DNA of 64,000 nucleotides from Combretum micranthum. Its lineage: Eukaryota > Streptophyta > Magnoliopsida > Myrtales > Combretaceae. The translations under genes and the position numbers were made by a program. Below the pieces are notes generated by a model. It made no database searches. It saw only the letters and a program-made list of their open reading frames with translations, and had not been told where the DNA came from. Of the stretch, positions 35,448 through 47,643 are shown piece after piece. Positions within the stretch are counted from its first letter, which is position 1; each line of letters starts with the position of its first letter. The stretch is from NCBI GenBank assembly GCA_024138025.1, contig JAMXBD010001370.1, positions 310,001 to 374,000 on the forward strand. The letters run 5' to 3'.

Positions 35448-36869
35448 CATCTCATCAATGCCATTCTTACATAACTAGCTTTTGTGTATGTAATCTCACA
35501 CTCTCTCTCTTCTATATATATTTCCCAATAAAGCTAGTACTAGGAAGAGGAAAACCTGATCCAAAAGGGTGTATTAGCTTTAGTTTTAGGGTCTCAATTG
35601 CAACAATGGACATTGAAGTACTAATGATAAAGGGAAAGGATCGAGTTTCTTTGTTGGATTGGATTGGAAAAGAATTTACCAACGAAGTTGAAGAACAAAA
35701 GTGTAGAAATTGCCAAAAGCATAAAGAAGGTTGGACAAGATGACCCAAGAAGAATTATTCACTCATTGAAGGTGGGGTTGGCTCTCACACTGGTTTCATT
35801 GATATACTACGTAAGGCCTTTCTATGATGGTTATGGTATTTCAGGATTATGGGCTATTATGACTGTTGTTGTTGCATTTGAATATACTGTTGGTAAGTCG
35901 ATCACTCATTCTTCCATTTGATCTTCTTTTTGTATAATTTTGTTCTGTTAACTTCAAGATGAAATTCGAGGTAGAACTTGATTGACTTTTTTCCTGTGTA
36001 ATGGAACAAATATAAGGAAAAATAGAACTTATATATATTTTGGGATAATTACAAAAATTATGTTACATAACTGCTAATCAGATATGGATAAATTTTTAAC
36101 TCCCTAGATATGCCTTTATGTCAATTAACATTTTAAAATATGCATTTAAATAGTAATAGTTACAAGATTCTAATTATAACCTAGGGTGAAAGTTTATATA
36201 TTAAAATTTTATGGAGAGGTAATTATAAATTTATAATGTTTAGCGTTTGTTCATACATGACGAATAGTTTTTAAGGTACATTTGCAATTCGCATAAATAA
36301 TTAAAACTTGTCATAATTTGCCCAAACTAATGAGATTAAAACTTGTAATGCCGTCGTTACTAGGTGCCACCCTAAGCAAAGGACTAAACAGAGGTTTCGC
36401 AACGTTGATTGCTGGCGCTCTTGGAGTCGGAGCACAACATGCAGCCTTACCATTTGGAGAAAAAGGAGAACCCATTGTCATTGGAGCATTTGTTTTCATG
36501 TTTGGTAAGAAAAACGAACCCCAGTTAAATCCTGGTAAAGATCAAAACAGCAGTACTTGTACTTATGTATTTGTGGTTAAAAAATTATAGTGCGGCGGCA
36601 ACATTTACACGGTTTTTTCCCGGATCAAGGCAACGATATGACTATGGCGTGCTGATATTTATATTGACATTTAGCATGGTATCGGTGTCGGGATATCGAA
36701 TTGAGGACCTAATCGTTGTAGCACATGAAAGACTATCGACGATTATTATGGGAGGCGCAACTTGTATAATCGTATCAATTTGCCTCTTTCCTGTATGGGC
36801 TGGAGAAGATCTTCACAAATTGATAGCCACAAATTTAGAGAAGCTTGCTATCTTCTTGGAAGGTTAAAT

Positions 36870-36915
36870 AATATATATATATATATGTATATTATGTGTG
36901 TGTGTGTGTGTATCT
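36870..36915. repeat. (TA)n(TG)n microsatellite in ALMT intron 3
   Basis: The TA run, ATGTATATTATG and the following GTGTGTGTGTG tract lie just inside the donor of the 124-bp intron 3. Confidence 0.88.
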
Positions 36916-38032
36916 ATATACTCCATAACATTTGTCATTGTTGCTGCGTTGTTATTAGCTAATGTTAAAACAACATTAATTTTCAGGATTTGGAAGGGAG
37001 TATTTTGAATCCGCAGAAATCTCAAAAGAAGATGGAACAAATCTACAAGGTTATAGAAGTATACTTATCTCAAAAACCACAGAGAGAATTTGGTGAGTAA
37101 ACAGTAGTGAAATTAAAAAATAATTAAATTTTGTTGACTTAGTAGAACTAACATGAAGAAACTTTAATGTCCTTTGTTTGAAGTGATATACAAGTGACAG
37201 AATTTTCTAATCTTGGCATGCATGTAAGAATGGGGCATATATAACAATTTTAAATTAACAGAGACATTTCCAGTAAGAGTAATTTATATGGGATGTTGGA
37301 AGTTAGTATTTATAAAAGCAATCAAGTATTGGAGATTAGGATGATCGCGTGCCTATTTTGAAATTTTATCATTTATTTCTTATGGAGGATAATAATTTTT
37401 AATCTGTTATTTTAATTAAAACATTTATTTTTTCAGTTGAGTTACGGGCCTAAGGCACATGGCTCAAACCAACAACTAAATTTTTAGTTAAGAGTAGGGA
37501 TTGATGATTCGAATAAATTTCTTAGGTTTTCAGTAGTGTTCTCAATAATTCTGGTATGGTCCTGGTCATCTAGTTAATTAACTCAAATCCATATTTCAAT
37601 GGATGAAAATTTTCTGTTTCTGGAATGATATTACTGTTTACAATATTTTAAGAATATTTTTATTTTTTAAATTTGTTTAGTATATATTAAATATTTATTT
37701 GCTAAGATAAGATATCAGTCCGGATCCAGCAAATATTTATCCTATTTTAATGTGGCACAGGCTAGAGTTAAAGTAGCATCAGCCATAATCACTTTAGTGC
37801 TACTAATTGAATGATGAGTCAGCATTGGACTTTTTCCGTACGGCGTTGCCGTAACAATGACAAGTAACACAATATGCGATTGTTTCAGGCGAATTTGGCA
37901 AGATGGGAGCCAGGTCATGGTCGCTTTAAGTTCCGTCACCCATGGAAACAGTATCAGAAGATTGGAACTCTGGCTCGTCAATGTGCTTACCAATTCGAGG
38001 CACTTAATGGCTACCTCCTGTCTGATGCTCAA

Positions 38033-39106
38033 GTATAATTCATAAACTATATATATATATATATATATTAACTATGATTTTTATTCTTTTATGATTTCTA
38101 AATATGTGCACATACGCTATAAAGGGATCGTTTTAGAACCCAAAAAGGAAAAAAAAAATCCATTACTGTAGGATCGTTTTAGAAATAGTTTTAGGATTCT
38201 AATAATGACATGGAGATATTTGTATATTTGACAAATTATAAAGAGGCGAAATCATGCTTTTTGTTAGGAGTTTACAAAGGTATATAAGCACTAGCCAATA
38301 CTTAATTAGAAGACTATTTGCAAATACCCCCCATCTTTTAAGTATATATATTTAGAATATATTAATAATAAGTAGATTATGTTATAACATAAACTTTGGG
38401 AAAACGGAAGATATAATCTACATTTTAATATAAAGTTTGGGAAAAGAGGTAATAAATCTCCTAAACAATTGGTTGCGCGAGGAAAAGAAAATCAAATTTC
38501 CAAAAGTACCATTTTAATAACTTTCTCAAAGAAGCGAAAATATCCTAAATCATTGGTGTTTCATGGTTTCTATAGGGGTTTTGGGTGCTTCCTATAATTT
38601 AAGGTTATTTGTATATTTTTATATTTTTTTCAGTAATTACATAGGAAAAAATTCCAGGAGTCCGTATTATTAAAATTATTTTTATATAAAATTATATTTT
38701 AGGAGTTTTAAACATATATATAAATATATATTCGCACAGGCCAATATATATATATATATATATATTTTTTTTTCCCAACAAACCAAATATTTGTTGATGC
38801 ATTAGCAATTGTTTTTCTGAACTTTGGATAGTCTAGATTTTAAACAATTCTACTATAAATATATATATATTCGCACAGGCCAATAAGAAAAAAGTTTATC
38901 AATGCTTGAAAGCGACTTGTTTTATATTCTTTATTTCTTCAGTACAAAATAAAAGAATAAAATAAACTAACAAGATTATAATATGTTTAGCACTATTTAT
39001 AATATAAAAGGGAAGAAAAAAAAACTTAAAAACATTTTAGTTAGCTTCCTACCATGTGCTCTATTATTATATTGTTGATTAACATTTTCGAAACTTAAAA
39101 ATTCAG
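38033..39106 (+). other. Long intron 5 of the ALMT gene
   Basis: AT-rich, with TA microsatellites at 38047-38069 and about 38744-38766. It holds a local duplication of about 45 bp (38706-38745 and 38839-38884), both copies ending in TATTCGCACAGGCCAAT. Nothing coding was found. Confidence 0.75.
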
Positions 39107-39607
39107 GTATCCCCGGAATTTAGAGAGAAAATCAAGGAATCATGCACAAGGATATGTTCAGAAACTAGCAAGGCATTGAAGATGTTTTCCTCATCAATCG
39201 AATCGATGACAGAGCCATCCCTTGCTGACCTTCATGTGGAAAATTCCAAATTTGCGGTTGAGGATCTGAAAATGGTAATCAAATCCATCTCATTTGAGGA
39301 CATGGACCTCCTCCAGTAGTTCCAGCTGCCACCGTTGCTTCAATGATAAAAGTAGTTGATACTATCGAAGAAGTTTCTCAAGCGGCACCAAGCTCTCAAG
39401 CTTAGCCCACTTCAAGAGCAACGTGAAGCCAACGACCGTGCCGCATGAGAAACCGCAGCTTCTCCACGGGGGTATAGTGAGCCCCATGGTCGAGGTTGAG
39501 GATGTGGATAGTGTTGTCATTACAGTGTGTGATAAATCTTTTGTCTTGACGGAAATTAAGAATCATTCGGAGCCATTGGAATCTATAGAACAACAAGTGA
39601 ACACATA

Positions 39608-40122
39608 AATAGACATTGATTTACATGTTTGTTACCTCGTATTTCTTGATTCTGTGACTTTCCAAGATCGTGGAGAATGTAATGTAGTTTCCTGTAATTA
39701 CAATGCCATATTGCATCAAGTGTTCCTCTGAAACATATGCATGATATATAATTGCCATAAGTGAGCTGATTGACTAATACTTACGATGAAGTCTTGAAAT
39801 CGATCCCCTGCTAGACCAAAGTGCCAAATCTGAAGTCTTAAAAGCTCGGAGAAACTAACATATTGAATTCATAATAATATTCATAATGTTAACTATAATC
39901 GCAGTCTTAAAATTTTCAATGTTTTACTCACAATTACATCGTAGCTAATAAAATACAAAGCAATACAGAGCGAGAACACAAAATATAATCAAAGAAAAAA
40001 GCTAATGCAGCAGGTCAAAGCCTGCTTGTGTCCTGTCTATCCCAGGATGCCTAAGAAATTCTTCGTTTGTGAACATCTTTCTTTATCTTTTCTCCCTAAT
40101 TTTCCCTTTCTATCAACTAATG

Positions 40123-40161
<39 letters not shown>

Positions 40162-40277
40162 CGCGCCTTAAATTTCCTTTTAATCTTATTCTTCTCCTTA
40201 TCCAACGTCTAGAATTTATGGTCCAACATATACTTATATTAAAATGAGTCATAATTTTAATTTATATGATGTGATTT
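39608..40277. other. ALMT 3' flank
   Basis: This is a probable 3' untranslated and intergenic region. A compound (TA)n(TG)n tract lies at about 40122-40164. No gene was seen. Confidence 0.5.
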
Positions 40278-41150
40278 TGTAACGCCCTAAACTTAAGGGC
40301 AGTTACAACCCGTCACAAGTTCTTATTACATAAGGACATGCAAAGGCTCAAAACTTACTAATACATCAATAAATATCATTAAATAATATCTAATTACAAA
40401 CTGATAAGGGTGTCTTCAAATCAACAAACACATGTAACTATTTTACAATTATAAACATAGAGAAATCACAAACCCTACATGAGACTAACAAACTATGACT
40501 CATGAAGTCCATCTAGGACAATCAACATACAAATCAGTAATTGGGTCCATGCCCTAACACAATATACTAGGACAATTCATGCCACATCCAAACAAGTTCA
40601 AAGCTTAGAAGTCTCAGTTGTACCTGAAAAAGAAGAAAAGTGAGTCGAAGCCCAATATAGTATACCACTAAACACATGTGCATGTACAAACAATGGCAAA
40701 CTCACATGCATCATTATCATATAAATGCAACAACAACCAATTAAGTATCTTGTCTTCCTTTAGCTTGACATCCGGGATAATAGTATCCTAAAATACACAT
40801 AAATATTTATATATATATATATATATAATGGTTGCTAGATACTCCCAATAACCACAATGCCTATAACAACCTAAATCTATCCATATCATTTCAATATGCA
40901 ACTCCACTCTTGGATAACACTACACATGAATCATCAGGTTACTGCGATAATAAGTGAATACCCTTTACCTATTACCAACAATCATGCACAAGCATCACAT
41001 ATATTATTAAGCCAGATAATTAATTACTCAATTTAAGTTTCTACCCTAAATAAGGATAAGCAACCAACAAAGTATACACCTACCTGAGTAGTTGAATTAA
41101 CTTAATCCAATTGCTGGAAAACTCTAACATATAAAAGTATTTATTCTTTT
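40278..41150 (-). mobile_element. Second LTR family (family C), left copy, minus orientation, 3' part
   Basis: It begins TGTAACGCCCTAAACTTAAG, homologous to the reverse complement of the right copy's end at 45979 (TGTAATGCCCTAAACTGAAG). Both share, about 0.35-0.41 kb in, a pyrimidine-rich TTTTTCAG acceptor-like site (40624 here, 45568 on the right). The inner boundary is a guess: homology fades near 41.1 kb. Confidence 0.6.
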
Positions 41151-42376
41151 TCATTTCCTAACTAATTCCTAATTAAAATTCTCAAGGATTCTCACTTTTA
41201 CTCTGCCATTAATGTGAGTATTTTTATGAGATATTTGCATAAATATATAATATGTTAAAGGTTTAACGTGTAATAAAGAAAATAGTAATTACTTGACAGT
41301 AACAAGGCCTTGGGTTTTTAAGGTTTTAATAAGTCCTAAAGAAGTAAGTTAAACAAATTTCAAGTGTTTTTTAGAAGGATAAAACAAGCTTTAAAGAAGC
41401 TATGTTAAACACAAACTGTGCACAAGGTTGTGCAGAAAGCTCATTGTAGACAACCTTTAACACAGGCTATGTAAAGAGGTTATGAAGAAGCTTTTTGGAG
41501 GCATAAAGTACTTTTTAATGTACATGACCTTCAACACAAGTTATGTAGAGAGGTTATGACATGACCCAAACACCAATGGTAAGAAATCAAAATAAAATAA
41601 AATCAATAGAATCCAATTGGATTTATGTACAGATTTAAATTGCTAAATTTAAAAAAATTTCTAACCTAGCCTCAGATCGAAAACGTAAATTTAGAAAAAT
41701 TTAAAAATAATTCAAATCTCAAAATAAAGTACATTAGAATTTAATAATGGTCCATTAAATGAAAATTTTTACAAGAAATATATCAAAACAATGTAGTTAG
41801 GAGTTTTTATTTTGCAAAAATTACGATTTTATCCCAAACTAGAAACTTATGCACATTAAAATATAAAATTATAAATAATTCAGGCTTACTTGATATATTT
41901 AATCATTGTTAGTTCAAAAGGTAAATTAAGGACCCTAAACTATTAAAAACTAACTAAGGTTCTTATACACATGAGATTTAGATGCATAAGATCATACCAT
42001 GTGGTGAAACCCTAAAAAGAGATCTTTGCCCTTGTCTAAAACCTTAGAACAGTACCTTACTAGCCCCTATATAAATATCTCCCCTTTTTTTTCTATCTTT
42101 ACCCTTTTAGGAAGCCTACTAAAACTCTAAGATAAGCTACTCTAAACCTTAGCTTCCACTTGGTGTTAATTAAGCTAGATTAAAAAAGGATTAACTTTAA
42201 CCAGTTAAGATTATCCACTTGCCACTAGGGATTTTAGACATAAAGGTGTGCTAGAAGGAAATGATGGATCACAATCTTCACAAAATTCAAAACAAAGTAA
42301 GAGCTTGGGACTTCAAGGTGCTTTTAAGTGTTTTATAGCTATGCGAGCATGAAAAATTACTTAAATATGTTGTTTT
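41151..42376. other. AT-rich stretch with a possible LTR promoter
   Basis: CCCCTATATAAATATC at about 42065 is TATA-like and is followed by a pyrimidine run, as in LTR leaders. The segment 41400-41560 repeats short phrases around CAACCTTTAACACA(G/A)GCTATGTA. No protein family was recognised. Confidence 0.4.
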
Positions 42377-42990
42377 TGTCACGCCCCGGAGGGTACCCTA
42401 AATGTGGCAGTCCGCCGCATATAATATTAAAGCTAATGAATGACAACCTTAGTCATGCAAGAGCTTCGCTATCACATGCAAGGCGTGCTTCCAAGATAAT
42501 AGGAGACTCACAGGGGTATTACATTTAAGTAGATAAAAAGCAAGTAAAAACTTATATAAATAAACATAATATTTTCATAATAATATCCTTACATCATCTT
42601 AGGGGCATTCTCCCGCTTTAATAGTCTTCCAAAATAATAACAACTATAACATAAGCCTACTATAAAGATTTTCCTAGAAGCCTATGTTCAAAACTTAAAT
42701 ACATAAAGCTTCTCCAAAAACTCCTAGTAGCTTATACTCGTACCTGGCAAACGGGGCTCCTTGGGGCCAACCAAAGGTAATCGTACTGTAACAAAAGGCT
42801 ATAAGGGTATAAGCAAAACTAGCTTAGTGAGATAATTTCATCTATAAGACATTTCCATAATTCATACAAGTATTTTAATTAAACATATGTGAATGCATCA
42901 ATCATATGAACAAACAAGATACACATGATTAACCGGAAATCAAGTGTAGCATGGGTTTTACGCCCTCCATAACAAGTGTCGTAGAGATCT
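42377..42990 (-). mobile_element. Family B giant LTR 3'-end fragment
   Basis: It begins TGTCACGCCCCGGAGGGTAC and continues with AATGTGGCAGTCCGCC, GACAACCTTAGTC and CTAGCTTAGTGAGA, all homologous in order to 2633-3230. It stops near ACGCCCTCCAT (about 42970), equivalent to about 0.6 kb of the LTR end. Confidence 0.8.
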
Positions 42991-43250
42991 TATGGAGGCT
43001 TAGGAGCCGGTTAAATATAAAACCTATTGCAAAATTTAAATCATTAGATCTAAAACCTAAAGAAGTCAAAAAATCGTCGGATGCTCTAATCAAGGAAAAG
43101 CCAAAGGATGTACTAGAGGAAGTGGTGACAGAACCAGGAAAGGCAGATTGGAAGGTTAAGAGTGCCACGACAAATGCTAACGGCGAGCCAAAAACATCAA
43201 TTGATGATGAAATTAAGGAAGTTGAGGCACGAGCTAAAACTAGATGTTAG
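42991..43250 (+). other. Short Lys/Glu-rich reading frame of unknown origin
   Basis: From about 42951 a 99-codon frame runs to the stop at 43248-43250. Its last 80 residues are unusually hydrophilic for this AT-rich region (LKPKEVKKSSDALIKEKPKD, then VEARAKTRC). The first codons lie in the LTR fragment, so the ATG is probably accidental. I do not recognise a family; it may be a captured gene fragment or degenerate retroelement coding sequence. It abuts a copia RNase H remnant. Confidence 0.35.
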
Positions 43251-43350
43251 AAGGGTGTTGTCAAGACAACATTGTAAAGTTTTTGTCAGGTATGTACCTA
43301 CTAGACAACAACCTGTTGAAACTTTTACTAAAATATGTCATATGTAGGCT
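43230..43350 (+). pseudogene. Copia RNase H C-terminal remnant
   Basis: The frame VRRVLSRQHCKVFVRYVPTR, followed by QQPVETFTK, resembles the copia RNase H end (VREK…IRYVPTxxQxADxFTK). Only about 40 residues remain. Confidence 0.6.
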
Positions 43351-44459
43351 GAGACATTAACTAAAACTGATCAAATGAATTACATAGAACTTGGTCGTTT
43401 AAATTGTTTGTACGCTTGTAATTTTTTGGTGGAGGAAAGAGAAAAACGATACATAATTCAACATGTTCATCGTGTTGAGAAAATCATCCAGGTGACTCTT
43501 GATCACTCTGTACTTCACCTTTCCCAGATTCTTGCACTTGTAAAGCAAATTGGAGATTCCACAGCACATCCTACTAATAAATTTCTACAAAAATGAATTA
43601 CAAATCCTAAGCACAATTTGTATAAAAGTGTATATAAAATCATATTCTATTACACCCTATATCATAATTTACCACATCTGGATAATCAACATGGACAAGG
43701 CATACATATAGATAAAGGATGAAGCACTTGCTAAAAAAAGTAAGCCAAGTAACATGACCATCTCCAAATAAAGTGTAGAAGAAAACTATAAAAAATATAG
43801 TAAAAAACCTTAAATTGTGGCAATAATTTAAGCATGGAAATTTCCAGTAATTTAGCTATGGAAGTTTAAAATTCTCATGTGCAGACTACAGCGTCACATC
43901 TTTCTCACAAAAAGATATATCACGTAATTCACAAATAAAACATACCACATGAAGGTGTGAACTCAACTGGAACACGGACCATATTATAATTGATCCCTAG
44001 TTTTATATCACTCATAGAATCTAGGCTAAATCAGCGCTCAAATTGGTAAGAAGCAAAACAGCTGAATCCAAGGACTAGCTAATAATGTTTTTGAATAAAC
44101 ATAGTGCAAACACTTGCTACCCATGAATTCACCTTTCTTTTCTTGACTTCTTACTTGAAAGAATATTGTCAAAACCATCCTAAAGAAACGAAATGCAACC
44201 ATCGATAGATGAGGGTATTACATGCTACTGATTCTCCGAAGAATACAAGGAAAAAGAGAGAAAAGGAACAAAAAGAGATATCGACAATATCAAAAGCTAA
44301 AGCCAGTTGTGATAGGCAAAAAGCTGGACAACACGACCCCACATCCCAATATGTTACAAATGATCGTTTGATACTGTAATATAAAGAAAAATAATTTATA
44401 TTGAAGGGTGAAAGTATCATATGATATAACATAAAAGGGTTTTATGGTCCATTCTAATG
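43351..44459. other. Unassigned, with one 73-codon frame
   Basis: A plus-strand frame at 43375-43596 (MNYIELGRLNCLYACNFLVE…) follows the copia remnant. I recognise no family. The rest is AT-rich without features. Confidence 0.35.
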
Positions 44460-45979
44460 TATAATTAAATGATTTATCGTTTGGCGGACATATGATTAAA
44501 AATGAAGATGAAGAGACGTTATTAAAGATAAAAAGCTATTCGTTGTCTTCTATGTAACCTAGGCTTCCGCCTACACCAAAACCAATCCTAAACATAGAAG
44601 TCTTTCAAAATCCTCTCTGATAGTGATCTTTGCATCAAGAAAGATCAAAAAGCAAGATCAAGGTAAATTAGTTATCATCAAGTCTTTAACAATCTAAGGA
44701 GTTATCTATTCCTAAGATTCTCTTTTGATTTTGAAGGGAGTTTTGGAGAAAAACTCTAAGTCTGTTGGAGATTAGTGTTCTGCAATCAAGAAAGACAAGA
44801 GTCAAAGAATAGGTAAGATTTATCTTTTTTTTTTTCCCTTTGGTGATTTAAATGTATCATCTTTTTAAGTTTTCTTTGTAGATTTTTAAAGAGAATCAAA
44901 TTCTTGGAGATATGGAGGAAACCCTAATTTGTAGAGTTTAAGGATTTGTGGTTTCACAAACAAATCAAAGATGTGTATGATGTAAGATTTGTTATCCTTT
45001 CTAAGGGTTTTAGATGATGATGGGATTATGGTTAATTTATGAAGACATGTTTTGATATTAGTTTTGATTATGTGATGAGGTATCATTGGTGAAATTAGGG
45101 TTCCTGTTCCTAAAATTATTTCAAGTACGATCTTACCTTGTTTGTTACTTATGTTTATAGAATTATAAATTGTAAATTGATTAATTGCTATCCAGCTTTA
45201 AAATTTTGTTTGCTGCTTATCTATGGTTGAGTCTTGTAGATTGGGAGGACCCTCGCTATTAGGACAACACCTAATGATCTATGTGTAAGGTTGTTCCAAG
45301 TAAGCTTGTGCATAAAAATGATTTCAGTAGTCTAGGAGTAGTATATTACATATTTTCTATATAGTTATTTTTACAGAAGCATGAGCTACTCTGAGTTTAG
45401 GACTATTTACAAGTGGTTCTAAACTGTGTTGTTTATCGGCTAATCAAAGATAATAACCAATGATAGTTACATATATAAATGCATGTGAAAAATTTGTGAT
45501 GCTTGTGCTTGTGTATGTGTTGTGTGGTATGACGTACTAGGCCTTTGTACTCATTCTTTTATTTTCAGGAGCAAGAGATGATCCAGTGGTGTTTGAATCA
45601 TCTGGCTTTCAGTTATATGTGGATTATGAGAAGAACGACAATGGAGATGACCCTCTTACTGATTATTAGGTATATTGGATTAATGATAAATAATTGAAGA
45701 TTCTATAAGGTTATATCTGTTTTTATGATTTTAAAAATGTTTATGACACCTTTCTTTGGGATGTTTTTAAGATTTTATTAAATTGACTTTTAGTTTTTAC
45801 CAATTAGATTGTTAAGAACTTTTATCGTTATTTGTTAATGTTTATAAAGGTACCTTATATGAGAGATATTGATGTTATATATATTTTATAATTATGGATT
45901 AATGAAATAATAATCTTAGCGTATCATCTCAAGTGAGAACATGTAGTCGATTGTAATGCCTTCAGTTTAGGGCATTACA
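44460..45979 (+). mobile_element. Family C LTR, right copy, plus orientation
   Basis: It ends TTTAGGGCATTACA at 45979. It carries donor-like AATAG/GTAAGATTT at 44812/44813, acceptor-like TTTTATTTTCAG/GAG ending at 45568, and 411 bp to the end. The left border is approximate because no TGTAA start could be fixed. With the copy at 40278 it forms an inverted pair around the 41.2-44.4 kb debris. Flanking 5-mers (GATTT left, AATAC right) do not match, so this is not one insertion. Confidence 0.55.
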
Positions 45980-47643
45980 AATACACATTCAGAATTTAAA
46001 TTGAACTCCTGTTTTGATCCAACACAATTTCCGTTGTCGATATAGACAAATGGTACAGCATACCAATATCCTTTAATACTTGTCACCAAATGAAACAGTT
46101 TCATATGTAGTCTACTTTCCATCAAAGGGAAAAGAAACACATTCTAACCGATGATTGGATGCACAAAATCTATAGTTACCCATAAATAGCTCAAAAGTCA
46201 AAGATTATACAAGATTCTCACAGCACAGATCTTCACATTTATAGCACGCATTGCTAATCCAAAATGCATCAGAACCAACCATTATCCCACAAGAACCCAC
46301 TTAATATAATGAAGCTGACCTCCTCAAAGGTATCTCCTTTGGCTCTTAACACAAAAGAAAAGAAAAAATGAAAAAAGACACACATTAATATAGATAAGAA
46401 AACAAGCGCAACTTGAGGCAGTCCAAGTTTTGACCACCTTGTCTAGCTGGGCCTTCCAGAACTTACCCAGCTTCACTGGTTTGAATGAGCCATCCTGTGT
46501 ACTAGACCCATGTCAAAAATAGGTGAACGATGGAGAAAGGGTAGGCGCAGGAATTTTCATTTCAGGTGAGAAAGATGTAAAAGAAAATTCTATGGTAGAC
46601 GTTCAGTCGTCCACATTTAATGCAGCTTAGTTCTCACATAAATATAACTAATTTTATCCACGTTAAGCTCGAATTTCCCACCAAAAAAATGAGAAACAGC
46701 TTCTTAAAGATAAGGTGACACCTTCCATTAAGATGTCAACTTAGAATTTGGAGGAGCCAACTTAATTGCTCATAGTCATTGCTATAGACCATTTCAAAGA
46801 AAGTTGCACTTAACCTACCCTTTAGCTGACAGGACCAAAATGTCATAGTTTTGTTAGGCTAAAAGCCTAGTGGCTCACTTGACCACTTATAATACAGAAA
46901 ACAATAATAGAGCACTAAGCCTAGACAAGGCCAAGGTTTTTCAGTAAAGAAATGCAAAAAGCCAGATTTTTTTAGGTTTCTCTGCCCTTTCCAGAGAGTT
47001 GGATTCAGTTGTGGCTATGGCATTCCAGTGCCTCAACAGCTTGCCTAACCATTCGGCATAACATCATATTGTGTGAAGTATCTAAAAAAATTATCTTTTG
47101 TAAAGAAAAAGAAAAAGAGCACTAAGATGATTATTTTATCCTAAGAGAGCAAAGAGATATAATCACAACTTGAGCATGCTTGACATTAGAAACTTGACTA
47201 AAGCCTCATAATGATCTAGGACTTAAGTCTGTATCCAATCACAGATTCATCAGCAAAACCACAGAATATACATGTTCTGTACCCAAAAACTGAAACTGAA
47301 ACTATATACAAAAAGTTGTAATTTCTGCATCCCATAAATCAAAGAGGTGAGAGGGATCAGTCTTTCCAAAAATACATCAAAAAGTGCACAAATACACCCA
47401 CCCCATCAATACCAACTAGTACCTATTTGAAAGATAAATGTTATCACCCTCTAAGAACTTTATAGCAAGTCACCGCTCTCCCTGAGATTTAAATTTAACA
47501 GCAATCAAGTCTCAAGATTCTTCAGAATTGCACCTATCAAAACCAAAAAGAAGAGGGTAGCTTCTATTTCAGCCTGTTCATACCAAATAGGTTAATATCC
47601 AAATGCAGGACTACGTATGCTCATGAAATATAAGATGGGACTA
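45980..47643. other. 3' flank of the MBD4-like gene
   Basis: Less AT-biased than neighbouring LTR DNA. The part next to 47643 is presumably the 3' untranslated region of the minus-strand gene. No protein family was found on either strand. Confidence 0.5.

Larger units (their letters stand above)
35606..39607 (+). pseudogene. ALMT: Aluminium-activated malate transporter (ALMT) family gene, frame broken
   Basis: ALMTs are membrane anion channels that release malate or other anions across the plasma membrane or tonoplast. Six exons with GT-AG borders can be placed: 35606-35892, 36364-36499, 36591-36862, 36987-37092, 37889-38032 and 39107-39607. Exons 1-3 encode the membrane part: HSLKVGLALTLVSLIYYVRP, then [54 protein letters not shown] and [20 protein letters not shown]. 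Exon 5 holds the family WEP motif ([16 protein letters not shown]). Exon 6 is the cytosolic tail, ending KPQLLHGGIV and a short acidic stretch. The frame fails by one base at about 35660 (after LLDW), at the exon 4 end (37085-37092), at about 39315 (DLL/VVPAATVAS) and at about 39395. It may be a recent pseudogene; the alternative is uncorrected sequencing indels, since the conserved MBD4-like gene nearby shows one too. Family identity is strong; whether it is functional is open. Confidence 0.88.

Noticed and set aside
37742..38032. 96-residue minus-strand frame opposite ALMT exon 5
   Set aside because: It is antisense to a recognised exon, with no family features.
40278..45979. A single LTR retrotransposon with LTRs at both ends
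   Set aside because: The two LTRs are inverted rather than direct, and the flanking 5-mers differ.
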